A stretch of DNA of 40,409 nt from the NCBI GenBank assembly GCA_013297655.1, contig JAAFHV010000055.1, positions 608 to 41,016 of the forward strand. Direction: 5' to 3'. The first letter of the stretch is position 1. Each line of letters begins with the position of its first letter. Below are positions 8,841-17,411 of this stretch, in pieces. Below the pieces are notes generated by a model. That model saw only the letters and a program-made list of their open reading frames with translations, ran no database searches and had not been told where the DNA came from. Both the position numbers and the translations under genes were made by a program. This DNA is from Myxococcales bacterium. Lineage in GTDB: Bacteria > Myxococcota_A > Polyangia > Polyangiales > Polyangiaceae.

Positions 8841-9749
8841 ATGACGAACGAATCCCAAGTGCTCCCGAACGTCGCGCTCCTCGGTGCTGGTGCGCTCGGG
8901 AGCGCGGTCGCGGCGCGGCTCTTGGGGCTTCGATTTCCGCTCGTCGTCTACAACCGCACGCCCGCGCGCGCCGAACGGCTCGTCGGCCTCGGCGCGAAGG
9001 TCGCCGCGACCCCGAAAGAGGCCGTCCGCGACGCGCGGGTGGTGCTCGCCTGCGTGAGCGACGCCGACGCCCTCCGCGCGATCCTCACCGGCGACGACGG
9101 CGCGGTGCGCGGGCTCGGCGCGGTGCCACGGCAAGTCTTTTGTGACCTCTCCACCGTCGGCCGCAAAGCCGCACGCGAGATGGCGGCCCTCGTCGACGCG
9201 CGCGGCACCAAGTACCTCGACGCCCCGATGAGCGGCACCGTGGGGCCAGCTTCGCGGGGCGAGCTCGTCGCCCTCGTCGGCGGGTCCACGGCGGCCCTCC
9301 GCCGCGCAGAGCCGGTGCTGAACGCGATCTGTCGCAAGATCATCCACGCCGGCTCGGTAGGGCAGGGGCAGGTGCTCAAGGTGGTGTTGAACGGCCTCGG
9401 CGCGCATCATCTCGTCGCGTTCACGAGCATGCTCGTCTTGGGTGAGCGCGCGGGCCTCTCGCGGGAGCACATCGTCGACGCGTTCACGAGCGGCGCGTTC
9501 GCGACCCCGAGCTACCAGGGCAAACGATCGAAGGTGCTCGCGCGCGACTTCTCGCCGGACTTCGCCCTCGCGCTCGCGTTGAAAGACGCGGCCCTCGCGG
9601 TGGAGCTCCAGTACGAGCTCGACATGAAGCTCCCCGTCCATCGCGCCGTCGTTCGTGATCTCGAAGAGGCGGTCTCCGCGGGCCTCGGCAAGGAAGACTT
9701 GTTCGGCCTCGAGCGCCTCTACTCGGGCCGCCCCAAGCGCGAAGGCTGA
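8841..9749 (+). CDS. NAD(P)-dependent oxidoreductase, 3-hydroxyisobutyrate dehydrogenase family
   Basis: A 302-residue beta-hydroxyacid dehydrogenase. The Rossmann motif GAGALGSAVAARLL sits near residues 15-28, followed by VYNRTPARAERL, where NRT suggests NADP(H) preference. The substrate motif DAPMSGT is near residue 130. The cofactor/catalytic helix GSVGQGQVLKVVLNGL carries the conserved Lys and the Asn four residues later. These enzymes oxidise or reduce small beta-hydroxyacids or related imines (3-hydroxyisobutyrate, tartronate semialdehyde, succinic semialdehyde, or imine substrates); the exact substrate cannot be read from sequence. No valine-degradation genes are nearby. The ATG at 8841 is preceded only by a weak purine stretch. 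Confidence 0.85.
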   Translation: MTNESQVLPNVALLGAGALGSAVAARLLGLRFPLVVYNRTPARAERLVGLGAKVAATPKEAVRDARVVLACVSDADALRAILTGDDGAVRGLGAVPRQVFCDLSTVGRKAAREMAALVDARGTKYLDAPMSGTVGPASRGELVALVGGSTAALRRAEPVLNAICRKIIHAGSVGQGQVLKVVLNGLGAHHLVAFTSMLVLGERAGLSREHIVDAFTSGAFATPSYQGKRSKVLARDFSPDFALALALKDAALAVELQYELDMKLPVHRAVVRDLEEAVSAGLGKEDLFGLERLYSGRPKREG

Positions 9750-9803
9750 GGCGGGTCGCGCACGCGGTCCTTCGGCCCGGCCCCGCCTCCACGGCGGCTC
9801 GCA

Positions 9804-9822
9804 CGGTCGACCTCTTCGACCG
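9804..9822. terminator. Hairpin between convergent genes
   Basis: CGGTCGA (9804-9810) and TCGACCG (9816-9822) form a perfect 7-bp stem with a 5-base loop, in the 78-bp gap between two convergent genes. No T-tract follows on either strand, so it is a terminator by position more than by sequence. Confidence 0.35.
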
Positions 9823-9827
9823 GTGCT

Positions 9828-11129
9828 CTAGCTCCGGTAGTCCGCGTTTTCGCTTATGTATTCGTGGGAGCGGTCCGAGCCGAGCACAGTCGCGCGCTCG
9901 CTCCCGGCGCCGAGATCGACCGCGATTTCGACGGCGCGCTCGTGGCTCGGAAACCGTACCGGGGGAACGAACGTGAGCCCGTCGGCGGGAGCGACGCTCG
10001 CGTAAAGCTCGGCCTCGCGCATGTGCGCCACGAGGGCGCCCTCCGTCTCGTGCGAGAGCCGAAACGCGCCCCCCTCGAAGATGGTGTGGCCCGCCATCGC
10101 GATCGTCGCGCGCGAAAGATCGAGCCCCGGCGCGAAGGTGCCCACATGCTTCCCGATCGCCATCACGAGCCGCCCCACGTTCGGATCGTTCCCACAAATC
10201 GCGCACTGGAAGAGCGGCGAGCCCACGATCGCCTTGCCCACGCCGAGCGCGAGCGCCCTCGTCGGCGCGCCGGAGACCGCGACCCGAATCACGTGGTGCA
10301 CACCCTCGCCGTTGCGCACCACGTCCGCCGTCAGCTCGGCGCACACGCGCACGAGGGCCTCGCGGAATGCTTGTAGATCGCACGGAACTCGGCGCGACGA
10401 CACGATCGCGACCGTGTCGGACGTGCTCGTGTCGGTGTCGATCGACATCGCGTTGAACGTGGGCGTCACCGCGTCGCGGAGGGCCTCGCGGAGCGCTTCG
10501 CGCGGCACGTCGCAGTCGGTCAGGAGATACACGAGCATCGTCGCGAGGTTCGGCTCGATCATGCCGGCGCCCTTCGCGATGCCGACGATGCTGCCCGCGC
10601 CCACGCTCGCGCGGCGCACCTTCGGGTACAGGTCGGTCGTCACGATGCCCTCGGCCGCGGGCATCACCGAGGTGCTCTGGAGCGCGCGCACCGCCTCGGG
10701 CACCGCGCTCACCATCGCCTCGACCGGCAAACGCCACCCGATGACCCCCGTCGACGACGGCAACACCGCGGTCTCCGCCACGCCGAGCTCCTTCGCGACG
10801 GCGCGGCACACCGCGTTCGACGCCTCGACCCCGCCCGGGGCGCACACGTTGGAAATCTTGTTGTTCACGACGATCGCCGAGAGCAAAGGCTCGTCGAGGC
10901 GCGCGCGGCCCACGATCACGGGCGCGCCCGGAAACGCGTTGTTGGTGAACATCGCGCCGAACGCGTCGGTCGGCTCGTCGAGCGCGATCAACGTGAGCGT
11001 CATGGTCCCCGGCTTGTCGACCTCGATCGGGACGAACGAAAAACGGGCGGCGCCGACGCGGAACCCGGCCGGTAGCGCGGAGACCGACTCGAGCCAAGCT
11101 CGGTGCGAAGCGAGAGATGCGTGTTCCAT
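9828..11129 (-). CDS. argJ: Bifunctional glutamate N-acetyltransferase / amino-acid acetyltransferase (ArgJ)
   Basis: A 433-residue ArgJ of arginine biosynthesis, which transfers the acetyl group from N-acetylornithine to glutamate (and may also make acetylglutamate from acetyl-CoA). Typical motifs are ALDEPTDAFGAMFTNNAFPGAPV, STGVIGWRLP, and the autocleavage site PNLATMLVYLLTD, where the Thr of ATML becomes the N-terminal nucleophile of the beta chain. NDPNVGR and the C-terminal SHEYISENADYRS also fit. The start at ATG 11129 has GGAG (11137-11140) 7 bases upstream; the ATG at 11153 would touch its ribosome-binding site. No other arg genes are near. Whether it is mono- or bifunctional cannot be decided here. 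Confidence 0.93.
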   Translation of the reverse strand: MEHASLASHRAWLESVSALPAGFRVGAARFSFVPIEVDKPGTMTLTLIALDEPTDAFGAMFTNNAFPGAPVIVGRARLDEPLLSAIVVNNKISNVCAPGGVEASNAVCRAVAKELGVAETAVLPSSTGVIGWRLPVEAMVSAVPEAVRALQSTSVMPAAEGIVTTDLYPKVRRASVGAGSIVGIAKGAGMIEPNLATMLVYLLTDCDVPREALREALRDAVTPTFNAMSIDTDTSTSDTVAIVSSRRVPCDLQAFREALVRVCAELTADVVRNGEGVHHVIRVAVSGAPTRALALGVGKAIVGSPLFQCAICGNDPNVGRLVMAIGKHVGTFAPGLDLSRATIAMAGHTIFEGGAFRLSHETEGALVAHMREAELYASVAPADGLTFVPPVRFPSHERAVEIAVDLGAGSERATVLGSDRSHEYISENADYRS

Positions 11130-11291
11130 GCGGTCGCTCCGCTTTCGCTTCATTCCTCGCGCAGGTCAAGGGGGGCCGTCGGGGCGCAGAATCTCCCGCT
11201 CGGCGCGCTCTTTTTCTCGAGGTGCGAGGGCGAGGCGCGGTACGTTTTTGGTCGTGACGAGGCGCGTGCCCCGTCCGTGGAGAGGTTCGCC

Positions 11292-11771
11292 ATGTCGCTC
11301 GCCCCGTGCCCCACTTGCTCCCGCCACGTTCGCCAGTCGGAGGACGCGTGCCCGTTTTGTGGCGCCACGTTCGCGGCCGCGCTGGTGCCCACCTCGAAGC
11401 TCGTGAGCGGCGTGTCCCGCGCGATGCTCGTCTTCGGCGGGGTCGTCGCGCTCTCGGCGGCGATCGAGGGCTGCGGAGACACGATCCCGGCCGCGGCGGC
11501 GATGTACGGCGCCCCTCCCGTCGTGGAGGACGCGGGGATGGTCCCGCCGGCCGCGCCGAGCACGTCATCGAGCGGCCCCACGAGCGATGCCCCCAAGCCC
11601 CCTCCTGGCGCGATCGTCGCGATGTATGGCGCGCCGCCGGCGCCGGAGCCACCCGCGAAAGCCGACGCGGGCGCAAAACCGATGGCCCCGATGGCCCCAG
11701 CGGCCGCTTACGGCGCGCCGCCGAGCTTCCTCCCGCCCCCGAAGGACGGGCCCAAACCGAAGAAACCCTAA
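11292..11771 (+). CDS. Zinc-ribbon membrane protein with YGAPP repeats
   Basis: A 159-residue protein. The N-terminus has a double-CxxC zinc ribbon (CPTC at 6-9, CPFC about 13 residues later). One membrane segment follows (AMLVFGGVVALSAAIEGCG), then a Pro/Ala-rich tail with three copies of the motif MYGAPP/AYGAPP, ending PKPKKP. The ribbon presumably lies in the cytoplasm and the tail outside, or the reverse. GGAGAGG (11279-11285) sits 6 bases before the ATG, a good ribosome-binding site that fixes this start. The function is unknown; the zinc ribbon resembles the short zinc-ribbon modules that head many membrane proteins. The YG-P motif recurs in two other proteins of this window. Confidence 0.7.
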   Translation: MSLAPCPTCSRHVRQSEDACPFCGATFAAALVPTSKLVSGVSRAMLVFGGVVALSAAIEGCGDTIPAAAAMYGAPPVVEDAGMVPPAAPSTSSSGPTSDAPKPPPGAIVAMYGAPPAPEPPAKADAGAKPMAPMAPAAAYGAPPSFLPPPKDGPKPKKP

Positions 11772-11842
11772 CGGGCTATCTCTCCGGATTTGCTTCGGTT
11801 CTTGCCGAGGCTCGTGCGCGCCGTCGTGACCCGCGCGAGCGG

Positions 11843-12424
11843 TTACAGGCCGCGGACGCCGTGTTTTCCCATGACGGCTTTGGCCTGTCCGAGCACGCTC
11901 GAGACGTCGACGAAGCCGAAGGTGCGGCCGTCGCGGCTGTTGCCGCGGTTGTCGCCCATGACCAGCATTTTCCCTTCCGGAACGCGCTGCTCGAGCAGGT
12001 TCGGCCCGCCCCCGAAGTCGAGTGAGATCGCGAAGTCGACCCCCTCGCGCGCCGACGTGGACGAGCCCCGCGCGGGGGTGACGTTCACGTGGCCGTCGGT
12101 GACGGAGACCATGTCGCCGGCGACCGCGACGACCCTCTTGAGGAGCACGATGCCGTCGTCCGGGGAGGTGAGCACCACCACGTCGCCGCGCGCCGGTGTG
12201 CGCGGACCGAGCAAATACGCGTCCGTCAGCGGAGCGCGGAGACCGTAGGCGGCCTTCAGCACGACCACGTGGTCCTCGACCTCGACCGTGGGCTCCATCG
12301 AGCCCGAAGGCACGCGGTAGTGATCGGCGAGAGAGGCCCTTGTGAAGAGCAGCGCGGCGGCGAAGCCGGCGACCGAGAGGAACGAGCGAGCGCGCGACGG
12401 CGTGGTGCGACGAGGGCGAATCAT
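11843..12424 (-). CDS. lepB: Signal peptidase I
   Basis: A 193-residue type I signal peptidase that removes Sec/Tat signal peptides at the outer face of the inner membrane. One N-terminal membrane segment is followed by YRVPSGSMEPTVEVEDHV with the nucleophilic Ser, LLKRVVAVAGD with the general-base Lys, and the conserved box GDNRGNSRDGRTFGFV. The protein is short but has every catalytic box. The ATG at 12424 is chosen because residues further upstream are charged, low-complexity and not family-like. It is convergent with the zinc-ribbon gene and divergent from the ATPase at 12576. Myxobacteria often have several lepB paralogues, so this need not be the only one. Confidence 0.92.
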   Translation of the reverse strand: MIRPRRTTPSRARSFLSVAGFAAALLFTRASLADHYRVPSGSMEPTVEVEDHVVVLKAAYGLRAPLTDAYLLGPRTPARGDVVVLTSPDDGIVLLKRVVAVAGDMVSVTDGHVNVTPARGSSTSAREGVDFAISLDFGGGPNLLEQRVPEGKMLVMGDNRGNSRDGRTFGFVDVSSVLGQAKAVMGKHGVRGL

Positions 12425-12575
12425 ACGAACCGAACCCGGTCCCGCGCGCGAACCTTCCCGATCTGGCTTTATTTCCGAGAGAACAGTGAAATCTTCGTCG
12501 GGCGCCGGAAAAAGAGCGCCGGCCGGCAATCCGGTAGGCCGCCTCCTTCGTAGATGTCGAGACGCTGGAGGATTC

Positions 12576-13535
12576 ATGCTCTTGGAGTCGCGGCCACTCT
12601 CTCGAACCATTCCCACCGTGAGCACCAACCCGGCCCCCAAGGCCCGACTGTTCGCTCACCGGACCACGCTGGATCTCGAAGGTCTCATCGAGCCCCTCGC
12701 GCTGACCTCGCTCCCCGTGCTTCTCTGCGGCGAGGCCGGGACCGGAAAGACCTCGTTCGCCGATGCGCTCTTCAAACGCTCGCGACGTGTCCACGCTCCG
12801 GTCGTGCGCCTCATGGCCCGAGCCCTTCCTTCGGAAGAAGAGCTCTTCGGGGTCGAGCGCCGCGAAGCAGGCGGGCTCCGCTCGGTCGACGGGATCTTCA
12901 CCCGCGCCGACGGCGGCACGGTCATCCTCGAAGACGCGGACGAGCTCCCGATCGACCTCGATCGCCGCTTCGTACGGCTCTTTCAGGACGGCGAGCTGTC
13001 CCCCGTCGCGAGCTCGATCACGAGGCGCGTCGATCTGAGAATCATCGCGACCAGCTCGAGCACCTCGGAGCCTTCGCTCCGCGGGCGCCAGAGTGAGCTC
13101 GTGCAGCGCGCCTTCACGACCTCGCTCACGCTCCCCCCGCTGCGCCAACGTCTCGACGACGTCGAGGCTCTCGCGAAGCACTTCGCTCGCATCGCGCTCG
13201 AGCGCACCCTCCCGGAGCCCATCGTCGTGCTCTCGCGCGAGGCGATCGCGAAGCTGCGGTCGCACGCCTGGCCCGGCAACGCCCACGAGCTCCGGCGCGT
13301 GATCGACGACGCGGTGCTCGCGTCTCGCGGCGCGCCGATCGAGCCCTCGCACCTCACCTTCACGGTCACCCGTCCCTCGTCCACGCTCGGCAACGGAGAA
13401 CGGGAGCGCCTCGTCGCCGCGCTCGCCGAGGGCGCCTGGAACCAGAGTCGCGCCGCAGAAATCCTAGGAGTTTCGCGGCGTACCGTGATCAGAAAGATGG
13501 AGCGCTTCGGCATCCCGCGTCCGCGCAAGGGCTAG
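12576..13535 (+). CDS. Enhancer-binding-protein-like AAA+ ATPase with Fis-type HTH, lacking GAFTGA
   Basis: A 319-residue protein built like the core of a sigma-54 activator: Walker A GEAGTGKT (52-59), ELFG (89-92), GGTVILEDADELP as Walker B, LPPLRQRLDDVEALAKHF, the WPGNAHELRRVI sensor II box, and a C-terminal Fis-like helix-turn-helix (NQSRAAEILGVSRRTVIRKM). The GAFTGA loop that contacts sigma-54 is absent: between ELFG and the Walker B the protein is several residues shorter and reads REAGGLRSVDGIFTR. The Walker B Asp-Glu is changed to Glu-Asp. It may therefore bind DNA and ATP without activating sigma-54. GGAGG (12567-12571) lies 4 bases before the ATG. There is no sensor domain. Confidence 0.75.
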   Translation: MLLESRPLSRTIPTVSTNPAPKARLFAHRTTLDLEGLIEPLALTSLPVLLCGEAGTGKTSFADALFKRSRRVHAPVVRLMARALPSEEELFGVERREAGGLRSVDGIFTRADGGTVILEDADELPIDLDRRFVRLFQDGELSPVASSITRRVDLRIIATSSSTSEPSLRGRQSELVQRAFTTSLTLPPLRQRLDDVEALAKHFARIALERTLPEPIVVLSREAIAKLRSHAWPGNAHELRRVIDDAVLASRGAPIEPSHLTFTVTRPSSTLGNGERERLVAALAEGAWNQSRAAEILGVSRRTVIRKMERFGIPRPRKG

Positions 13536-13576
13536 CCCGCCTCGCTCCGCGTTCGGCGCAACCGCCGTTCCCCACT

Positions 13577-14779
13577 CTAGACGAGCCGGCTCACGAGGCC
13601 GGGGTGCCCTCCGAAGACGATCGCGTCGAGGAGGGCATCGTCGTTTACGAGCGCGAGCGAGGGATGGCTCGGATCGATCACGATGCGCTTCGCGGGTCCG
13701 TCGAAGCCGCAAGCGCGCGCGCCGTGCTCGGAGCCTTCGCGCCAGAGCTGCTCCGCGGGCGTGCCTTCGCGCGGCGTGAACGTCACGCGCGCCTTGGTGC
13801 GCAGGCGCTCGTGGGTCTCGAGGGAGCGTAGATCGTCGAATGGATCGGTGATGACGTGGCTGTCGATCCCGGTGCAGAGGCGCGCCCCGGCCTCGCGGAG
13901 GGAGCCGAGATCGGGGAGCCCGTCGCCGAGATCGCGCTCGGTGGTCGCGCACACGCACGCGAAGGCGCCCGCCTCGCCGAGGAGCCGCGCCTCGTGGGGG
14001 AGGAGCTGCGTCGCGTGCACCGCCACGAACCGCGGGCCCAAGATCCCGAGGTCGGCCAGGAGCTCGGCGGGGCGTCTTCCCGTCTCCGCGAGGCACTCCT
14101 CGACTTCGCGCGGCTGCTCCGCCACGTGCATATGAAGCGGCAAATCATGGGTCTTTGCGTACTCGGCGAGGGGGACGAGAAAGTCCCGCGGGACGGCGCG
14201 CACCGAGTGGGGCGCGAGGCCGACCCGCACCCGCGGCTCGTTCGCGTAGAGCGCGCGCAGCCTCTCCACGTCACGAAGCACGACGTCCGGATCGGGATCG
14301 CAGAACCGGAGCTGCCCCGGCTCCGGAGGCCGCCCCGGCCCGGCGCGAAAGTACGCGGTTCGAAGGAGCGACACGCGCAGGCCCTCCGCGAGCGCGGCTT
14401 GCACCACCCGCTCCGCGAGCTCGGTCCGGTTCGCGTAGGGCGTGCCGTCGGGTGCATGATGCACGTAATGAAACTCGCCGACCGTGTCGACGCCGGCGCG
14501 ACGGAGCTCGGCGAACGCGACGCGCGCGATGCTCTCGATCGACTCGGGATCGAGGCTCGTCGCCACGCGGTACATCTGGCCACGCCAGGTCCAGAAGTCG
14601 TCGGCCGGGTTCGCGCCGCGGCGCTGGGCGAGGCCGCGCATGCCACGCTGGAACGCGTGCGAGTGGGCGGTGGTGAGGGCGGGGAGGGTGAGGCCTTCGT
14701 TCGTTCGCGCGAGCACGTGGCCCGAATAGCACGCGCCCTCGAAACCTCCCGCTTCGGGTGGCCGCGCGCGCGATGCCAA
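13577..14779 (-). CDS. hutF: Formimidoylglutamate deiminase (amidohydrolase)
   Basis: A 400-residue amidohydrolase of the HutF branch of histidine degradation, converting N-formimino-L-glutamate to N-formyl-L-glutamate and ammonia. It has TTAHSHAFQRGMRGLAQR with the metal-binding H39/H41, DDFWTWRGQMYRV, and EFHYVHH, which are all diagnostic of HutF, then HMHVAEQ, VHATQL, TTERDLGDGLPD and GIDSHVI with the remaining metal and catalytic residues. The N-terminal beta-sandwich half is about 15 residues shorter than usual, and the start appears to be a TTG (14777-14779), because the frame closes just upstream. No hutH, hutU, hutI or hutG is in the window, so the pathway partners lie elsewhere. Confidence 0.88.
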   Translation of the reverse strand: MASRARPPEAGGFEGACYSGHVLARTNEGLTLPALTTAHSHAFQRGMRGLAQRRGANPADDFWTWRGQMYRVATSLDPESIESIARVAFAELRRAGVDTVGEFHYVHHAPDGTPYANRTELAERVVQAALAEGLRVSLLRTAYFRAGPGRPPEPGQLRFCDPDPDVVLRDVERLRALYANEPRVRVGLAPHSVRAVPRDFLVPLAEYAKTHDLPLHMHVAEQPREVEECLAETGRRPAELLADLGILGPRFVAVHATQLLPHEARLLGEAGAFACVCATTERDLGDGLPDLGSLREAGARLCTGIDSHVITDPFDDLRSLETHERLRTKARVTFTPREGTPAEQLWREGSEHGARACGFDGPAKRIVIDPSHPSLALVNDDALLDAIVFGGHPGLVSRLV

Positions 14780-14832
14780 AACCGAAATTCACGAACCGTT
14801 ACGAGCGCTTCCGTGGCTTCCTTGGCCGGCGG

Positions 14833-16779
14833 TCAGGCGGTGGCGGGCTTTCGAATGGCCCGCATCACGAGCTCCGCCGCGGTCAGCGCGAGGAGGAGGA
14901 GCGCGAAGACCCACGAGATCTCGGTCTGCGTGCGCACGCCGCCGGTCTTCGCGCTCGCCTCTGCGCCTTCGACTTTCCGCGGCGTGGTGTCGAGCTCGGC
15001 GGTCGGAAAGGAGGCGACCCGTGTCTCGCGTTGGCCGTCGACGACGAGCGTGTAGATGCCGGCGAGACCGGGCACCACGCGGGTGCCGTCGGCGTCTTTC
15101 ACGGAGGGGACCGCGCGCTCGTCGGGGCCTTTGATCTCCTTCACCGCAGAGGCGAAGAGCCAGGGCATGCCCACCTCGGACCTCCGCGGGGCAGAGTGGC
15201 GGCGCGCGGCGTCGGCGAAGTTGTCGAGGATGGAGAGAAAGCCGGGCCGGAGCACGAGATCGCTGTCGTCGACCGAGAACGGGAGCGTCACGATCCACGC
15301 TTCGCCGGGGCCCATCACACGACGCCCGAGCAGCGGCGCGCCGTCCGAGAACGCGAGCAGCGACTCGAAGGCCGGGAGATCTTTGACCCCGAGCACGATC
15401 CGCTTCTGCGCGAAGAGCTCGGTGAGGCTCTTCGCCGACTCCGCGAAGAGCGCGTGCGCCGAAGTGGCGGTCGCGCCCGCGGCGGGGTTCTTCTCCCATG
15501 TCACGGCTTGGCCGAGGATAGGCTCGAAGGTCGCGCCGAGGGGAGCTTCTGCCGCGCGTGGTCCGAGCGCGAAGAGCACGACGCCCCCTCCGGCGACGAA
15601 CCGCGTGACCGCCCTCCGCTGCTCTGGGGTGAGCCCGGGCGGATCGTCGACGAGGATGCCGGCGAAGCTCGCGAGGTCCTCCGGGCTCTCGGGGAGCTGG
15701 GGGAGAGGTCGAATCGAGAGGTCGCCCCGGAGCGCGGTGAACGCTTGTTCGACGACCGGCGCGCCGCCGGTGACGGTGGTCTCGGTCGCGGTGTCGGCGA
15801 CGACGGCGATCGCGCTTGGCCCCGCTTCGGAGAGCACCGGCGCGCGATCGTTCGTCGGCACGCGGTCCGGTGTCGCGAACGCAGCGACGAGGGCGACGGG
15901 CGCATCGGCAGGGATTTTTACGAGGATTTCGGTCGCCGACGACGCGACCCCGGGAGACGCGCCGATCGCCTTTCCGCCGGCGAGGACCTCGATGCTCCGA
16001 CCGGCGAAGGTGTCTCCCGGAGAGCACGCGACGCGCACACGGACCGCGGTTCCGGAGCGGTCGGCCGATACGATCGCGCAGTCGGCGACCTTCTCGGCGA
16101 GGTCGACGAGCGGGACACCGAGCGGCAAGGTGCTCCCGCGGCCGAGCGGAGGCGCGGTGGCTTTCCCGTCGGCGAGATCGCTGAGCAGCACGAGCTTCTT
16201 GTCGACGTGGGGCAGATCCTTGAGCAGCCCCTCGCCGACCGCGATCGCGCCCTCGAGGTCCGTCGCGCGATCGGACGGCACGGCGTCGTCGATCGCGGCT
16301 TTCGCGGCGGCGAGGTCGGTCGTGGGGGCGAGCAGCACACGTGGCGGCGCGCCGCCGAGCACGACGGCGATCGCGTCCCCCTCGCGCGCGCTCGAAAGGA
16401 GCTGCGTCGCGCCCGCTTTTGCCGTCTCGAAGCGCGACTTCGTGGTGCCCTTCGCGGGCGCTCGCATGCTGCCCGAGTCGTCGAGCACGATCGCGAGCGC
16501 GACCGAAGCTCCACCCTCACGATCGAGCGACAGATGGGAGCACTTCACGAACGGGGAGGCCCCGAGGAGCGCGAGCGCCAGCACCACCAGCGCGCGTACC
16601 GCGAGCAGCGCCTTGTCTTCGATTTTGGAACGTTTCCGAGCCTTTGGCGGTGTTGGTGGGACCAGCTTTGCCGCCGGGAACGGGCGCACGTCGGCTTCGC
16701 GGCGCCGCAGCCGATGGGCCAGCACGGGCACCACCACGAACAACGCGATCGCGAGCGCGAGCGGCGTGAGGAGCATCAC
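14833..16779 (-). CDS. BatA/VWA-domain membrane protein
   Basis: A 648-residue protein with the N-terminal double-membrane-segment aerotolerance (BatA-like) region: a first hydrophobic segment, the basic loop with FPAAKLVPPTPPKARKRSK, then a second segment at 61-77. A VWA domain follows with the MIDAS motif DDSGS near 90. A middle region resembles a type 1 glutamine-amidotransferase-like fold (FAGILVDDPPGLTPEQRRAV, VAGGGVVLFALG), and the C-terminus ends in a membrane helix. Such proteins usually sit with a MoxR ATPase and DUF58 genes; none is in this window. The start is GTG 16779 or ATG 16776, adjacent codons. Role unknown; a metal-dependent scaffold or chaperone-like complex in the inner membrane is the general guess for the family. 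Confidence 0.82.
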   Translation of the reverse strand: MMLLTPLALAIALFVVVPVLAHRLRRREADVRPFPAAKLVPPTPPKARKRSKIEDKALLAVRALVVLALALLGASPFVKCSHLSLDREGGASVALAIVLDDSGSMRAPAKGTTKSRFETAKAGATQLLSSAREGDAIAVVLGGAPPRVLLAPTTDLAAAKAAIDDAVPSDRATDLEGAIAVGEGLLKDLPHVDKKLVLLSDLADGKATAPPLGRGSTLPLGVPLVDLAEKVADCAIVSADRSGTAVRVRVACSPGDTFAGRSIEVLAGGKAIGASPGVASSATEILVKIPADAPVALVAAFATPDRVPTNDRAPVLSEAGPSAIAVVADTATETTVTGGAPVVEQAFTALRGDLSIRPLPQLPESPEDLASFAGILVDDPPGLTPEQRRAVTRFVAGGGVVLFALGPRAAEAPLGATFEPILGQAVTWEKNPAAGATATSAHALFAESAKSLTELFAQKRIVLGVKDLPAFESLLAFSDGAPLLGRRVMGPGEAWIVTLPFSVDDSDLVLRPGFLSILDNFADAARRHSAPRRSEVGMPWLFASAVKEIKGPDERAVPSVKDADGTRVVPGLAGIYTLVVDGQRETRVASFPTAELDTTPRKVEGAEASAKTGGVRTQTEISWVFALLLLALTAAELVMRAIRKPATA

Positions 16780-16812
16780 GTCGGCGCGCCCTCGCGCACG
16801 CCGCGATCCCCG

Positions 16813-16836
16813 TCACGGGACCTATCACGGGACCTG
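16813..16836. repeat. 12-bp tandem direct repeat upstream of the BatA-like gene
   Basis: TCACGGGACCTA (16813-16824) and TCACGGGACCTG (16825-16836) stand head to tail in the 91-bp gap before the BatA-like start, 34 bp from it. This may be a regulatory site or a local slip duplication. Confidence 0.4.
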
Positions 16837-16870
16837 TCGGAGCGAACGGAGCGCCCGGGCGAAGCGGGCT

Positions 16871-17407
16871 TCACTTGCACCGACGATCGACGCAGAGCCG
16901 ACTGCAGCACTCGTTCGGCGAGGAGCAAATCGCGAGCGTCTTTTTGCACTCGAAACCGCCGCCGCCGCCCCCACCGAAGCCGCCGTCGACCGCCGCGCCG
17001 CCTCCGCAGCGCCCGTCCGCGCACGCGCCGGTGCAACACTCTCGGCCGGTGGCGCAGCCAGCGCCCGGGGGTCTGCAGACGCCAGCGCCGCCGCCGTCGG
17101 TGCCCATGTTCGACGAGCTAGGCGGTTGCTGTCCGACGCACCTGTCGCTCTCGCAGACGGTGCTGCAGCAATGGCTTCCCTGGGTGCACCCGTCGCCCGC
17201 TTCTTGGCACGGTGGGGGATCGAGCTTCGCTTCTTGGCAGAACCCGCCCCCTTGCCAGCGGCAGCTCCCGCTGCAGCAGTCGCCGTCGGCGCGGCAAGAC
17301 GAGCCGTTCTTGGTCTTCTCGCATGGGCCGCCTTCGGTGGTGGTCGCGGAGCAGCCGAGGGCGAGCGTGAGCCCGAGGAGGGGACCAAAGAAGTGCTTGT
17401 AGATCAT
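16871..17407 (-). CDS. Cys-rich lipoprotein with four CC-type modules
   Basis: A 178-residue protein starting MIYKHFFGPLLGLTLALGC, a lipoprotein signal with its Cys at position 19. The mature part has four similar Cys modules of the pattern C-x5-6-CC-x3-C-x4-6-C (SCRADGDCCSGSC, GCTQGSHCCSTVC, GCATGRECCTGAC, ICSSPNECCSRLC), separated by Gly/Pro/Ser linkers including a Gly-rich run. This resembles knottin/disulfide-rich repeats seen in surface proteins of myxobacteria; the function is unknown. It begins 4 bases after the stop of the Bax-inhibitor gene, so the two are probably cotranscribed. No good ribosome-binding site is visible. Confidence 0.7.
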   Translation of the reverse strand: MIYKHFFGPLLGLTLALGCSATTTEGGPCEKTKNGSSCRADGDCCSGSCRWQGGGFCQEAKLDPPPCQEAGDGCTQGSHCCSTVCESDRCVGQQPPSSSNMGTDGGGAGVCRPPGAGCATGRECCTGACADGRCGGGAAVDGGFGGGGGGGFECKKTLAICSSPNECCSRLCVDRRCK

Positions 17408-17411
17408 AGGC

